Source: an uncultured Clostridia bacterium (GTDB lineage: Bacteria > Bacillota > Clostridia > Lachnospirales > CAG-274). Taken from it: DNA of 64,000 bases. Below are positions 8,456 through 17,891 of the stretch, in pieces. The translations under genes were made by a program, and so were the position numbers. The notes below the pieces were generated by a model that worked only from the letters and a program-made list of their open reading frames with translations, made no database searches and was not told the DNA's origin. The stretch covers positions 1 through 64,000 of the forward strand of contig CALWLD010000008.1 of the NCBI GenBank assembly GCA_944381435.1, given 5' to 3'. How positions within the stretch are numbered: the first letter of the stretch is position 1; each line of letters begins with the position of its first letter.

Positions 8456-9874
8456 ATGAATTCCTTAACAAAACATTTAAAAAAATCTATAGAAATTATA
8501 GAAAAAAATAATATAAATGACGATTTATGGAGATTAAATTTTCATTTAATGCCTCCTGTTGGTTGGCTTAATGACCCTAACGGACTTTGTTATTTTAATG
8601 GTGAATACCACGTATTTTTCCAGTATTCACCTTTTGATGCAAAAGGTGCTCTTAAATTTTGGGGACATTATAAAAGTAAAGATTTAATAAATTGGGAGTA
8701 TTTAGGCGTACCTCTTTTACCTGACCAACCTTTTGATTGTCACGGTGCTTATTCAGGTTCTTCTTTAGTAGAAGATGATAAAATGTATATTTATTATACA
8801 GGTAACGTTAAACACACTGGTGAAAATTATGATTATATAAATACTGGCAGAGGCTCAAACACTATTTTAGCTATTAGTGATGGAGTTAATATTATTAATA
8901 AAAAATGCTTGCTCACTAATAACGACTACCCTAAAAATTTAACTTGCCACGTAAGAGACCCTAAAGTTTTTAAAGAAAACGATGTTTATTATATGGTTTT
9001 AGGTGCTAGAACTAAAGAGGATAAAGGCGTTGTTCTTCTTTATAAATCTTTAGATAAAATAAACTGGACTTTTTTAAATACCATAGAAACAGAAAATACT
9101 TTCGGCTATATGTGGGAATGTCCTGATTTATTTACTTTAGATAATAAAACTATATTAATGGTTTCTCCTCAAGGGCTTGAAGAAGATGGTTATAAATATC
9201 AAAATATTTATCAATCTGGCTATTTTATTTTAAATGGTGATTATAAAAGCTGTAATTATAGCTTAAGTAGCTTTACAGAGCTAGATAGAGGTTTTGATTT
9301 TTATGCCCCTCAAACATTTTTAGATAATAAAAACAGACGTATTTTGATAGGTTGGTTAGGGCTTCCTGACATAGACCCATTTTATAAAAATAAAACTGTG
9401 GAAAATAACTGGCAACATAGCTTAACTATCCCTAGAGTTTTAAAAATAATTAATGACAAGCTGTATCAGCAACCTATTGAAGAGCTTAAAAACTTAAGAA
9501 AAGATAAATTAATAATAGAAAACAATAAAACATACAATGTAGATAGCTCTTTTGAGCTTATAATAGAAAATATTAATAACAATATAGAAATAAAACTAGA
9601 AAATGATATTAATATTTTATTTAAAGATAACTTATTTACATTAAGCTTTGATACTAATGATTTAGGTTGTGGAAGAAGTAAAAGAAGTGTGCCTCTTGAT
9701 TTTTGTAATAAACTTCAAATTTTTGTAGACCATTCTTCTATAGAAATTTTTATAAACGACGGAGAAGAAGTATTTTCTACAAGGTTTTACCCTAAAAATA
9801 GAAACATAGACTTAAAAATATCTTGTAATAGTGATAATATTTTATATCCTTTAGATAAATATTCTATAAAATAA
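8456..9874 (+). CDS. scrB: Sucrose-6-phosphate hydrolase (GH32)
   Basis: Hydrolyses sucrose-6-phosphate to glucose-6-phosphate and fructose in the cytoplasm. All three GH32 catalytic motifs are visible: the nucleophile in GWLNDPNGL (residue about 40), RDP in CHVRDPKVF, and the acid/base glutamate in MWECPDLF. A C-terminal beta-sandwich follows, ending with a VDHSSIEIFINDGE block typical of the family. The 472-residue length is normal, and no signal peptide is present. AAAGGAG is 8 nt before the ATG, 22 bp after scrA, so it belongs to the same transcript. Confidence 0.96.
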   Translation: MNSLTKHLKKSIEIIEKNNINDDLWRLNFHLMPPVGWLNDPNGLCYFNGEYHVFFQYSPFDAKGALKFWGHYKSKDLINWEYLGVPLLPDQPFDCHGAYSGSSLVEDDKMYIYYTGNVKHTGENYDYINTGRGSNTILAISDGVNIINKKCLLTNNDYPKNLTCHVRDPKVFKENDVYYMVLGARTKEDKGVVLLYKSLDKINWTFLNTIETENTFGYMWECPDLFTLDNKTILMVSPQGLEEDGYKYQNIYQSGYFILNGDYKSCNYSLSSFTELDRGFDFYAPQTFLDNKNRRILIGWLGLPDIDPFYKNKTVENNWQHSLTIPRVLKIINDKLYQQPIEELKNLRKDKLIIENNKTYNVDSSFELIIENINNNIEIKLENDINILFKDNLFTLSFDTNDLGCGRSKRSVPLDFCNKLQIFVDHSSIEIFINDGEEVFSTRFYPKNRNIDLKISCNSDNILYPLDKYSIK

Positions 9875-9877
9875 ATA

Positions 9878-9906
9878 TTGACACTTTAATATTTAATTGA
9901 TACCAT
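9878..9906 (+). promoter_or_regulatory. Promoter of scrR-scrK
   Basis: TTGACA (9878-9883), 17-nt spacer, TACCAT (9901-9906), 39 nt before scrR. It separates the regulator and kinase from scrAB, so the cluster has two units. Confidence 0.65.
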
Positions 9907-9945
9907 AAAAAATAAATATCTAAAAATATCTAAAAGAGGTTTTAA

Positions 9946-10947
9946 ATGGGCAAAATTACTATACAAGATATTGCTAATATGTGCCAAGTATCTAAAAGCA
10001 GTGTTTCTAGGTACCTAAATGGCGGATATGTTAGTGAAGAAAATAAAGAAAAAATTAAATATGCAATAGAAAAAACAGGTTTTCAATCTAACTTTTTTGC
10101 TAAAAGGTTAAAAACTAAAAATAGCAACCTTATAGGCGTTGTTATCCCTAGAATAGATTCTATAACTGTTAGTAAAGTTTTAAATGGTATAAACAATATT
10201 TGCGAAGAAAATAATTATACAATTTTAATGCAATCTTCAAATTTAGATATAAAAAAAGAAATAAGCTGTATAAACTCTTTGTATAACCAAGGTGTTGATG
10301 GAATTATAGTTTATACTTTAGATATAACTAATGAGCATATAAAAGCTTATAACAACCTAAAAATACCTATCATATTTTTAAATCAAAAAAATGATAAGGT
10401 AAATTGTATTTGTATTGATGATTATAAAGCAGGCTATATTATGGCAGAGCATTTTTATAAAAATAACCATAAAAACATAGTGTTTTTAGGGGTTAACGAG
10501 CAGGATAAATCTGTAGGTATAAACAGAAAAAAAGGATTTTACGATTTTTATAAACAAAATGTAAAGGATTATACTATAAATTTTGTAGAAACAGACTTTT
10601 CTTTTAAAAAAGCCTATAATATGGGCGAAAATGTTATAAAATATAAACCAACCGGTGTTATATGTGCTACAGATAATATTTGTTTAGGTCTTATGCTCTA
10701 TCTAAATGAACAAGGTATAAAAATACCTGATGAAATATCTGTTGCTGGCTTTGGAGGATATGAAGTTAGCTCTGTTATGAAACCTTCTATTACAACAATA
10801 GAGTTTGATTATGAGCTTTTAGGAAAGATAGCTACTAAAAATATTCTAAATTTAATAAAAAATATTGATAACCAAGAAAAAGTAGATATAAATTTAAAAC
10901 TTATTTTAGGAGAATCTATAAAAAATATAGGAGGTAGTTATGAATAA
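9946..10947 (+). CDS. scrR: LacI-family transcriptional regulator of sucrose use
   Basis: A 333-residue repressor with an N-terminal helix-turn-helix (TIQDIANMCQVSKSSVSRYLNGG, residues 3-25) and hinge helix, then a periplasmic-binding-protein-like sensor domain that normally binds sugar or sugar phosphate. Placement between scrB and scrK identifies it as ScrR. The most likely target is the palindrome over the scrA start site. It overlaps scrK by 8 bp, which points to coupled translation. Confidence 0.88.
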   Translation: MGKITIQDIANMCQVSKSSVSRYLNGGYVSEENKEKIKYAIEKTGFQSNFFAKRLKTKNSNLIGVVIPRIDSITVSKVLNGINNICEENNYTILMQSSNLDIKKEISCINSLYNQGVDGIIVYTLDITNEHIKAYNNLKIPIIFLNQKNDKVNCICIDDYKAGYIMAEHFYKNNHKNIVFLGVNEQDKSVGINRKKGFYDFYKQNVKDYTINFVETDFSFKKAYNMGENVIKYKPTGVICATDNICLGLMLYLNEQGIKIPDEISVAGFGGYEVSSVMKPSITTIEFDYELLGKIATKNILNLIKNIDNQEKVDINLKLILGESIKNIGGSYE

Positions 10948-11890
10948 AATTTATTGTATAGGTGAAATTTTAATAGATATGGTTTCTACTGATAGAGTTG
11001 GGCTTAAAAATGCTATATCATTTGATAAAAAAGCTGGTGGTGCTCCTGCAAATGTAGCTTGTGCTATCGCTAAAATGAACAAAGAGGCACATTTTGTTGG
11101 GCAAATAGGTAACGATTTTTTTGGTGAATATTTATCTGAAATATTAACAAAATATAACATAAAAACAGACCTTTGCTATAAAGAAGGTAACACAACTTTA
11201 GCTTTTGTTGCCCTAGATAAAGATGGGGAAAGAGATTTTTCTTTTATGCGTGGTTGCGATAAAGATTTTGATTATAAAAAAATAGATTTTTCTTGTATAG
11301 ATAATAAAGATATTTTACATTTTGGCAGTGCTACCGCTCTGCTAGATGGAAACTTAAAAAAATCTTATATAAAATTTTTTGAATATGCAAAAGAAAAAAA
11401 TATATTTATATCTTTTGACCCTAACTATAGAGCAAGCCTTATAAAAGAAAATATGCTTGATGATTTTATAGAAGACTGCAAGTTTTTTATAAAAAATAGC
11501 GACTTTATAAAAATGAGCGATGAAGAGATAAAGCTTATAGCTAAAAAAGATGATTTAAAAGACTGTATAAATTATGTACATTCTTTAGGTGGTAAAATAA
11601 TAGCTATAACATTAGGTAAAGATGGCACTATGCTATCTTACAACAACAACATAGAAACAATACCAAGCATAAAAATTAATCAAGTAGATTCTACAGGTGC
11701 TGGTGATGCTTTTGTAGGTGGTATGTTATCTTTAATCCTAGATATTATAAATGATAACAGGTATCCAACATTTGAAGAATTAAAAAATATATGTGAATTT
11801 GCCAACAAGGTAGGTGCTATCACTTGTACAAACTATGGTGCAATGGATTCTATCCCTACTAAAGACCAAGTTGCTAACTCTATGTATTAA
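10940..11890 (+). CDS. scrK: Fructokinase, PfkB family
   Basis: Phosphorylates the fructose released by ScrB. The 316-residue product has both PfkB signatures: the N-terminal GGAPANVACAIAKM segment (residues about 33-46) and the C-terminal DSTGAGDAFVGGM block with the catalytic Asp (residue about 255). Its ATG at 10940 lies inside the end of scrR, with GGAGG just upstream. It is the last gene of the cluster and runs into a perfect terminator shared with the convergent ABC ATPase gene. Confidence 0.92.
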   Translation: MNKIYCIGEILIDMVSTDRVGLKNAISFDKKAGGAPANVACAIAKMNKEAHFVGQIGNDFFGEYLSEILTKYNIKTDLCYKEGNTTLAFVALDKDGERDFSFMRGCDKDFDYKKIDFSCIDNKDILHFGSATALLDGNLKKSYIKFFEYAKEKNIFISFDPNYRASLIKENMLDDFIEDCKFFIKNSDFIKMSDEEIKLIAKKDDLKDCINYVHSLGGKIIAITLGKDGTMLSYNNNIETIPSIKINQVDSTGAGDAFVGGMLSLILDIINDNRYPTFEELKNICEFANKVGAITCTNYGAMDSIPTKDQVANSMY

Positions 11891-11927
11891 ATTTTAATGA
11901 AGAAAAATTAAGTCGTACCTTAATTAT

Positions 11928-11970
11928 AATAAATAAAAGCTGTAGATTTTATCTACAGCTTTTATTTATT
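11928..11970. terminator. Bidirectional terminator between scrK and the ABC ATPase gene
   Basis: A perfect 19-bp stem (11928-11946 / 11952-11970) around a TTTTA loop, A/T-rich at the base on both sides. It serves the convergent genes; the right arm overlaps the ATPase stop codon. Confidence 0.9.
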
Positions 11971-12723
11971 ATCCCATTTTTTTAAAGTATCTAACATATA
12001 TTTTTTTATATCTATATTATAAATACTATTTAAAATATTACTTTTTATTATGTTTTCACTTTTATCATACATTTTTATTTTGCCATTTTCCATAATTATT
12101 ATATTATCTGTTAAAAGCATAGCTAAATTTATATCGTGTATAACCCCTATTATAGTTTTATTTTCTTTTAAAGACCATTTTTTTAAAAAAGTTATTAGCT
12201 CTATTTGATATTTAAAGTCTAAATGGTTGGTAGGTTCATCTAATAAAATTATATCTGGATTTTGTGCTATTATTTTAGCTAAAAACACTCTTTGTAGCTG
12301 TCCACCAGATAAATTAGATATGTTTTTATCTTTTAAATTTAATAACTCCACCGTTTTTAAAGCATTTATTACAATTTCTTCATCTTCTTTGGTATTACTA
12401 ACAAAAAATCTATCTTGATGTATAAACCTTCCCATCATAACTGTATCAAATACAGAAAAATCAAAATTTATAGGTATTATTTGGCTAAGTATACCTATCT
12501 TTTTAGCAAGATCTTTTCTTTTAATATTTTTTATATTTTTATTATCTAAATATACATTTCCTTTAAAATCTAATATATTACATAAACATTTTAAAAATGT
12601 AGTCTTTCCAGAACCATTTGCACCAATTATGCTAATATTTTCTCCTTTTTTAAATTCAAAGCTAACATTATCTAAAGCTTTAAAGTTATTATAATAAACA
12701 GAAATAGAGTCTACTTTTAACAT
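11962..12723 (-). CDS. ABC transporter ATPase, FecE/FhuC (iron-chelate/cobalamin) type
   Basis: The nucleotide-binding subunit of a type II importer. It has Walker A GANGSGKTT (about residues 35-43), signature NLSGGQLQRVFLAK and Walker B IILLDEPTNHLD, and 253 residues is the usual size. The ATG at 12723 (MLKVDSISVYY) is the family-like start; a reading from 12774 would add 17 hydrophobic residues. It lies 4 bp behind the permease gene. Substrate (siderophore, haem or cobalamin) cannot be told, and no binding protein is encoded nearby. Confidence 0.92.
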   Translation of the reverse strand: MLKVDSISVYYNNFKALDNVSFEFKKGENISIIGANGSGKTTFLKCLCNILDFKGNVYLDNKNIKNIKRKDLAKKIGILSQIIPINFDFSVFDTVMMGRFIHQDRFFVSNTKEDEEIVINALKTVELLNLKDKNISNLSGGQLQRVFLAKIIAQNPDIILLDEPTNHLDFKYQIELITFLKKWSLKENKTIIGVIHDINLAMLLTDNIIIMENGKIKMYDKSENIIKSNILNSIYNIDIKKYMLDTLKKWDNK

Positions 12724-12727
12724 AATA

Positions 12728-13735
12728 TCATTTCCTTTTATCAAAATATAAATATATAAAAAAAGGAGCACCAACAGCAGATGTTATAGCTCCAACAGGT
12801 AGCTCAATAGGAGATGCTATAGTTCTTGCTATCAAATCACATAAAACCATAAAAGTGCCACCTAAAATTAAAGACATAAAAAGTACATATTTATGGTTAG
12901 CCCCAAATATTTTTCTTGTTATATGAGGTGTAAATAAATCTATAAACCCTATAACACCTACAACAGATACAATAAACCCTGTTAATAGAGATGACATAGA
13001 TAATAAAAAAAGCTTTATTTTTTTTGTTTCTATGCCACTAATAGTAGCTTGCTCATCTCCAAATGTTAATATATCCATTTGCCTATGTTTTAAAAATACA
13101 ACAAAAAATATAACCAAAACAACAGGATATAAAACCAATATATATATGCTATCTTTCATAGAAAAGCTACCCATCTGCCAAAATATAAGGCTTTGTAAAT
13201 CTTCTTTTGCAAAAGTCATTATTATTGATAAAACTGAATTTGCAAATAGAGAAAAAGCCATTCCTGTAAGTATTATGGCGTTATTTTGCATTGTTCTATC
13301 TAGCTTAGTTGCTATCCCTATTGCCAAAAACACAGTTATAATGCCAAATACAAAGCCAAATATTTGTACAGAAAAAATGCCAAATATATATACTTTAAAT
13401 AAGATACAAATGCTAGCACCAAGTGCTGCTCCTGATGAAACCCCAAGAGTATAAGATGATGCTAGCGAGTTTTTAAGTAAAGATTGTATAATACTACCAC
13501 TTAAAGAAAGCCCTGCCCCGCATATAAAAGCTAGTAATACACGAGGAAACCTTATCTTCCATAAGATAGATAAGAAAGTTTTATCTATTTCCATAAAACT
13601 AAAATTAAATAATTTATAAAATAAAATATTTATAGTTTGCAAAGGAGGTATAAAAACACTACCTATACCCATTGCTAAAATAAAAGTAAAAAAGCTTAGT
13701 AATATACAAAAAAACATTTTATATAAATTTTTCAT
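12728..13735 (-). CDS. ABC transporter permease, FecCD/BtuC family
   Basis: A 335-residue inner-membrane permease with about ten membrane helices. Family blocks include KIRFPRVLLAFICGAGLSLSG (about residues 58-75), YTLGVSSGAALGASI and the late GVIGFIDLFTPHITRKIFG coupling region. It would form a homodimer with the ATPase encoded 4 bp downstream. It starts 7 bp after speB ends and so appears to share the speA-speB transcript. The expected substrate-binding lipoprotein is missing from this locus and may be encoded elsewhere. Confidence 0.92.
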   Translation of the reverse strand: MKNLYKMFFCILLSFFTFILAMGIGSVFIPPLQTINILFYKLFNFSFMEIDKTFLSILWKIRFPRVLLAFICGAGLSLSGSIIQSLLKNSLASSYTLGVSSGAALGASICILFKVYIFGIFSVQIFGFVFGIITVFLAIGIATKLDRTMQNNAIILTGMAFSLFANSVLSIIMTFAKEDLQSLIFWQMGSFSMKDSIYILVLYPVVLVIFFVVFLKHRQMDILTFGDEQATISGIETKKIKLFLLSMSSLLTGFIVSVVGVIGFIDLFTPHITRKIFGANHKYVLFMSLILGGTFMVLCDLIARTIASPIELPVGAITSAVGAPFFIYLYFDKRK

Positions 13736-13742
13736 AAAATAC

Positions 13743-14606
13743 CTAGTTTTCTATAAGCATTGCACATAGCATTTCTCTAAGCACTTTACAAGATACAGCA
13801 GTAGAAACACCGCTATGGTCGTAATGAGGAGAAAGCTCAACTATATCTGCACCTATAATATTTAATTTAGATACTTCTTTTATAGCCTCTATAAGCTCAT
13901 TAAAGCTAACGCCTCCTGCTTCTGTTGTTCCTGTTCCAGACATAATAGAAGGGTCTAATACATCTAAATCTATAGAAAAATAAACAGGCTTATGTTTTAT
14001 TTTTTCTACTATTTCATCTAATGTATTAAAATTAAATTTATTTATATAAGTATGCCCTTCTTTAGACCAGTAAAACTCTTCTTTTGTTCCACTTCTTATG
14101 CCAAACTGAAAAATTTTACCATCACCTATAAAGTCCCATACTCTTTTAAATACGCTAGAATGTGATAGTTTTTCACCTAGATATTCTTCTCTTAAATCTG
14201 TGTGTGCATCAAAATGTATAATATGCAAATCTTTATATTTATTAAATGCCTCTTTTATAACAGGTAAAGATACTAAATGCTCCCCTCCTATCATAAGAGG
14301 TTTTTTGTTGGCATCAAATATTTCTTTTGCCTGCTTTTGTATCATATCTAAAGCTCCATTTGTAGAGCCAAAAGGCAAATCTAAATCCCCGTTATCGTTT
14401 ATTTTAAAATCTTCTAAATCTAAATCAAAATATGGGCTATATGTTTCAAGCCCTATAGATTCTATACGCATTGTTTGAGGTGCAAACCTTGTCCCTGGCC
14501 TAAATGTTGTTGTTCCGTCAAAGGGAGCCCCAAATATAACAATATTTGCATCTTCAAAGCTATCTTCACAGCCTAAAAATTTTTTAGGTAAAAAATTTAT
14601 ATCCAT
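13743..14606 (-). CDS. speB: Agmatinase (ureohydrolase family)
   Basis: Converts agmatine to putrescine and urea using a binuclear Mn centre. The metal-binding motifs are all present: GGEHLVSLP (about residues 110-118), IHFDAHTDLREE and SIDLDVLDPS. The 287-residue length fits agmatinase. It lies 18 bp behind the arginine decarboxylase gene, completing an arginine-agmatine-putrescine route. Members of the arginase superfamily are hard to separate by sequence; the genomic partner favours agmatinase over arginase or formiminoglutamase. Confidence 0.9.
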   Translation of the reverse strand: MDINFLPKKFLGCEDSFEDANIVIFGAPFDGTTTFRPGTRFAPQTMRIESIGLETYSPYFDLDLEDFKINDNGDLDLPFGSTNGALDMIQKQAKEIFDANKKPLMIGGEHLVSLPVIKEAFNKYKDLHIIHFDAHTDLREEYLGEKLSHSSVFKRVWDFIGDGKIFQFGIRSGTKEEFYWSKEGHTYINKFNFNTLDEIVEKIKHKPVYFSIDLDVLDPSIMSGTGTTEAGGVSFNELIEAIKEVSKLNIIGADIVELSPHYDHSGVSTAVSCKVLREMLCAMLIEN

Positions 14607-14624
14607 TTTTATATCCTTTCTAGT

Positions 14625-16103
14625 TTATTCGTTTTCGTCTTCACCAAGAACTTTTATTATACCTGGCTCTTCATCGTCGTTCATAACCACACAGTTTTGT
14701 TCCATATAATATTTATAGCTAGATATAATTTTCTCTGTAATAAGCTCCCCTGGTATAATAAGAGGTATACCTGGAGGATAAATCATAATAGATTCACCAC
14801 AAATTTGTCCTAAAGCATCATCTATACGCATAGTACTTTTAGGAGAAAAATATGCATCACGTGGTAAAACTATAGTTTTTGGCTTTTCAAAAAACTTAGA
14901 AATCTCTATTTTAAAAGGTTCTTTCTTTCCATAAAATCTTTTAGATAAATCTTCAAATGCTGAAACAAGCTTGTCTATTGTTTCGTCTGTATCACCAATA
15001 CCTACAACAGCTAAAACAACATAGCTTTCTGCAAGCTCTAACTGTATGTTGTATTCTTCTTTTAAAATTTTATAAACTTGAAAGCCTGAAAGCCCAAGCT
15101 CATTTACCTTTATAACAAATTTTGTATCATCAAAATCGTAAATTCCGTGTTCATCGTTTTCATCTATATAATCTTCTGATATAACAGATATACCATCTAC
15201 TTTAGAAAGCCTTGCTTTAGCTTCGGCACATTTTTTCAATAGCTCTGAAAATATTTTTTTACCTCTTAATGCAAGGTTTGAGCGAGCTATATCCATACTA
15301 GCTAGTAATAAATAAGATGCACTTGTTGTTTGCATAAGGTTTATTGTACCTCTTATCTTATTTATATCTATTAAACCTTCGTTATGAAAAAGTGCTGAGC
15401 TTTGAGTTAGAGAGCCTGCTGTTTTATGTAAGCTAGCAGTAGACATATCTGCACCAAGCTTCATAGCACAATCTGGCAAATAAGGATGGAAAGGAAGATG
15501 TGCCCCGTGAGCTTCATCTACTAACACCGCTATGTTATGCCTATGGCAAATTTTTATTATTTTTCTAAGGTCAGATGCTACGCCAAAATAGGTAGGATTA
15601 ATTATAAAAATAGCTTTGGCGTCAGGGTGAGCCTTTATAGTTTCTTTAACGTTTTCCACCTTTACGCCATTTGCTATACCATAATTATAGTCTATCTCTG
15701 GTTGTATAAATATAGGGGTTGCACCAGATAAAATAATTGCATTTATAACTGATTTATGTACATTACGTGGGATAATTATCTTATCTTTTGGCGAGCAAGC
15801 ACTAAGTATCATTGTTTGCACACCAAACGTAGAACCGTTAACCAACATAAAAGCATTATCTGCACCATATGCCTCTGCTAAAAGTTCTTCTGCTTCTAAT
15901 ATTACGCCAACAGGGTGAGATAGCATATCTAGCTCTTTTGTAGAGTTTGCATCAAAAGAGACAATATCTTCTCCCATAGCTTTGGCTATAAAAGTATCTT
16001 TATTTTTTTTATGACCTGGAACGTCAAAGTGTACTATATTTTTTTCTCTATATTCTGATAGAGCTGTAAAAATAGGAGTTAACTTTTGTTTTTCTAAGTT
16101 CAT
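14625..16103 (-). CDS. speA: Arginine decarboxylase (Orn/Lys/Arg decarboxylase family, PLP-dependent)
   Basis: A fold-type I PLP enzyme of the major domain family; it likely makes agmatine for SpeB encoded 18 bp downstream. Visible marks are VPGHKKNKD near the N-terminus, VDEAHGAHLPFHP and the PLP lysine in STASLHKTAGSLTQSSAL, with a C-terminal domain containing YPPGIPLIIPGE. Length is about 492 residues. The start is uncertain: ATG at 16103 sits 11 nt after AAGGG, while a GTG at 16115, four codons earlier, is also possible. Lysine decarboxylase activity cannot be excluded by sequence, but the speB neighbour argues for arginine. Confidence 0.88.
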   Translation of the reverse strand: MNLEKQKLTPIFTALSEYREKNIVHFDVPGHKKNKDTFIAKAMGEDIVSFDANSTKELDMLSHPVGVILEAEELLAEAYGADNAFMLVNGSTFGVQTMILSACSPKDKIIIPRNVHKSVINAIILSGATPIFIQPEIDYNYGIANGVKVENVKETIKAHPDAKAIFIINPTYFGVASDLRKIIKICHRHNIAVLVDEAHGAHLPFHPYLPDCAMKLGADMSTASLHKTAGSLTQSSALFHNEGLIDINKIRGTINLMQTTSASYLLLASMDIARSNLALRGKKIFSELLKKCAEAKARLSKVDGISVISEDYIDENDEHGIYDFDDTKFVIKVNELGLSGFQVYKILKEEYNIQLELAESYVVLAVVGIGDTDETIDKLVSAFEDLSKRFYGKKEPFKIEISKFFEKPKTIVLPRDAYFSPKSTMRIDDALGQICGESIMIYPPGIPLIIPGELITEKIISSYKYYMEQNCVVMNDDEEPGIIKVLGEDENE

Positions 16104-16188
16104 TTTATATAACACCCTTAAATATCCTTTTGAGATATCGCACCCATTCTATAATTTATTTTTGAAAATTTATTTTATATTTAAGATA

Positions 16189-16216
16189 ATTATATATCAA
16201 AAAAATAAATAGTCAA
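16189..16216 (-). promoter_or_regulatory. Promoter of speA-speB-ABC operon
   Basis: TTGACT (16216-16211), 16-nt spacer, TATAAT (16194-16189) on the minus strand, about 85 nt upstream of speA. Confidence 0.6.
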
Positions 16217-16318
16217 CTTACATTTTAACACATTTTATAGTAATTTCAATAACTTTTTTTAAAAGTTTATAATTTTTTTATTATAATAGGAAAAAATTGT
16301 ATATAAATGTAAAATAAT

Positions 16319-16371
16319 ATAACTAAAATATAATATATCCTATATTAACTTATAACTAAAATATAATATAT
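16319..16371. repeat. 20-bp direct repeat in the speA/antiporter intergenic region
   Basis: ATAACTAAAATATAATATAT occurs at 16319-16338 and again at 16352-16371, with starts 33 bp apart (about three helical turns). The 522-bp gap (16104-16625) is otherwise very A/T-rich and non-coding, holding only the two divergent promoters. The spacing could suit a regulator binding on one face of the helix, but A/T-rich repeats also arise by chance. Confidence 0.5.
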
Positions 16372-16551
16372 TAGATAATAATACATATAAATTTTATAAT
16401 TTTTGTAAAAATTTTTTTAGATATTGTTATTCATAATATATAATATCTATTTTTAACAATTTTTTATATATTTTAATATTAAAAATAATATATATTTACT
16501 AATTTTATTATATATTTTATTAAAATATTAATTATGTTGTTAAAAATTATA

Positions 16552-16580
16552 TTGAAATTTATCTTTTATAGATGTAAAAT
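16552..16580 (+). promoter_or_regulatory. Candidate promoter of the cation/proton antiporter gene
   Basis: TTGAAA (16552-16557), 17-nt spacer, TAAAAT (16575-16580), about 45 nt upstream of the ATG. The region is so A/T-rich that other choices exist. Confidence 0.45.
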
Positions 16581-16625
16581 ATATAATAAGCTCAATTGAC
16601 AAATAAATATAAGAGGTGCGAAAAA

Positions 16626-17810
16626 ATGGAATATGATTTTTTATTAATTTTAGCAATTATTTTGCTATCTACTAAATTTTTTGGACTAGTATCAAAAAAA
16701 GTTCATATGCCACAAGTTGTAGGAGCCTTATTAGCAGGTGTTATATTGGGTCCTTCAGTATTAGGAGTTTTAAGTGAAACAGAGTTTGTTGTGCAAACTG
16801 CTGAAATAGGTGTTATATTACTTATGTTTTTAGCTGGTCTTGATACAGACCTAGAAGAAGTTAAAAAAACAGGTATATCATCTGTTATTATCGCTATAAT
16901 AGAAATTATTGTAGCTTTAGCTGGTGGTACTATAGTTTATTATATATTCTATAAAGATAATGCTAGCATTGACCCATTATTTATGACAAAAGCTGTATTT
17001 ATGGGTGTTATTATAACCTCTACATCTGTTACAATAGCTATTGAAGCTTTAAGAGAAATGGGCAAGTTAAAAGGTAAAATGGGTACTACTATTTTAGGAG
17101 CTGCTATCATAGACGATATTATAGGTATTATAATCTTAACTGTTAGCATAAGCATTACAGACACAAGTGTTAAGCCTTCTAGTGTTTTTATGAAAATAAT
17201 CTTATTCTTTATATTTATAGCTATTTTATATTGGGTTATACATAAATTTAAAGGCTTTATCGAAAGCCAAGATGGAAAAAGAAGGTCTTCTATATATTCT
17301 CTAGCCTTTTGTTTTATTCTTTCTTATATTGCAGAAAGATTTTTTGGCATAGCAGATTTAACAGGGGCTTACTTTGCTGGTATAATCCTTTGTAATATAG
17401 GTGTTAAAGATTATATTGCTAGAAAGGCAACTATATTATCATACCTAATATTCTCTCCTATATTTTTTGCAAGCGTAGGTATTAAAACAAATATAAAAGG
17501 CATAACAACTAGCATATTGGCATTTACTGTTGTTCTTTTAATAGTTGCTATATTAACAAAAATTGTTGGTTGTTTTATTGGTGCCAAAATTTGTAAATTT
17601 AACAATTTTACTGCTTTAGCTATTGGTACAGGTATGGTAGCTAGAGGTGAGGTTTCTCTAATTGTGGCACAAAAAGGTTCTCAAGCTGGTCTTTTAGATG
17701 AATCTTTATTCCCTGCCATTGTTGTAGTTGTTATTTTTACAACTCTTTTAACACCTATTATGTTAAAGTTTGTATTATCTAGCAAAAAAGCTCAAGAACA
17801 AATAGAATAA
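16626..17810 (+). CDS. CPA2-type cation/proton antiporter (NapA/GerN-like)
   Basis: A membrane antiporter of 394 residues with about 12 helices and no C-terminal TrkA-N domain. The N-terminal repeat holds PQVVGALLAGVILGPSVLG. The ion-binding region is GAAIIDDIIGIIIL, with two adjacent acidic residues, which suggests an electrogenic Na+/H+ exchanger rather than a Kef-type channel. ATG at 16626 follows AAGAGGTG; an upstream TTG at 16596 has no ribosome site. The GerN subgroup acts in spore germination in Bacillus cereus, but nothing here proves that role. Confidence 0.88.
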   Translation: MEYDFLLILAIILLSTKFFGLVSKKVHMPQVVGALLAGVILGPSVLGVLSETEFVVQTAEIGVILLMFLAGLDTDLEEVKKTGISSVIIAIIEIIVALAGGTIVYYIFYKDNASIDPLFMTKAVFMGVIITSTSVTIAIEALREMGKLKGKMGTTILGAAIIDDIIGIIILTVSISITDTSVKPSSVFMKIILFFIFIAILYWVIHKFKGFIESQDGKRRSSIYSLAFCFILSYIAERFFGIADLTGAYFAGIILCNIGVKDYIARKATILSYLIFSPIFFASVGIKTNIKGITTSILAFTVVLLIVAILTKIVGCFIGAKICKFNNFTALAIGTGMVARGEVSLIVAQKGSQAGLLDESLFPAIVVVVIFTTLLTPIMLKFVLSSKKAQEQIE

Positions 17811-17818
17811 GTTCTTAC

Positions 17819-17850
17819 AAGGTGTAGGTATTTTCCTACACCTTTGCTTT
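17819..17850 (+). terminator. Terminator of the antiporter gene
   Basis: A 10-bp stem AAGGTGTAGG / CCTACACCTT (17819-17828 / 17835-17844) followed by a modest T-rich tail. Confidence 0.75.
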
Positions 17851-17891
17851 AAATATCAAATTTATTATATAAAAAAGAAAGAAGGTATATT

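Noticed and set aside
16596..16601. TTGACA and a TTG start before the antiporter
   Set aside because: As a -35 box there is no -10 at proper distance, and as a start it has no ribosome site; ATG at 16626 is well placed.
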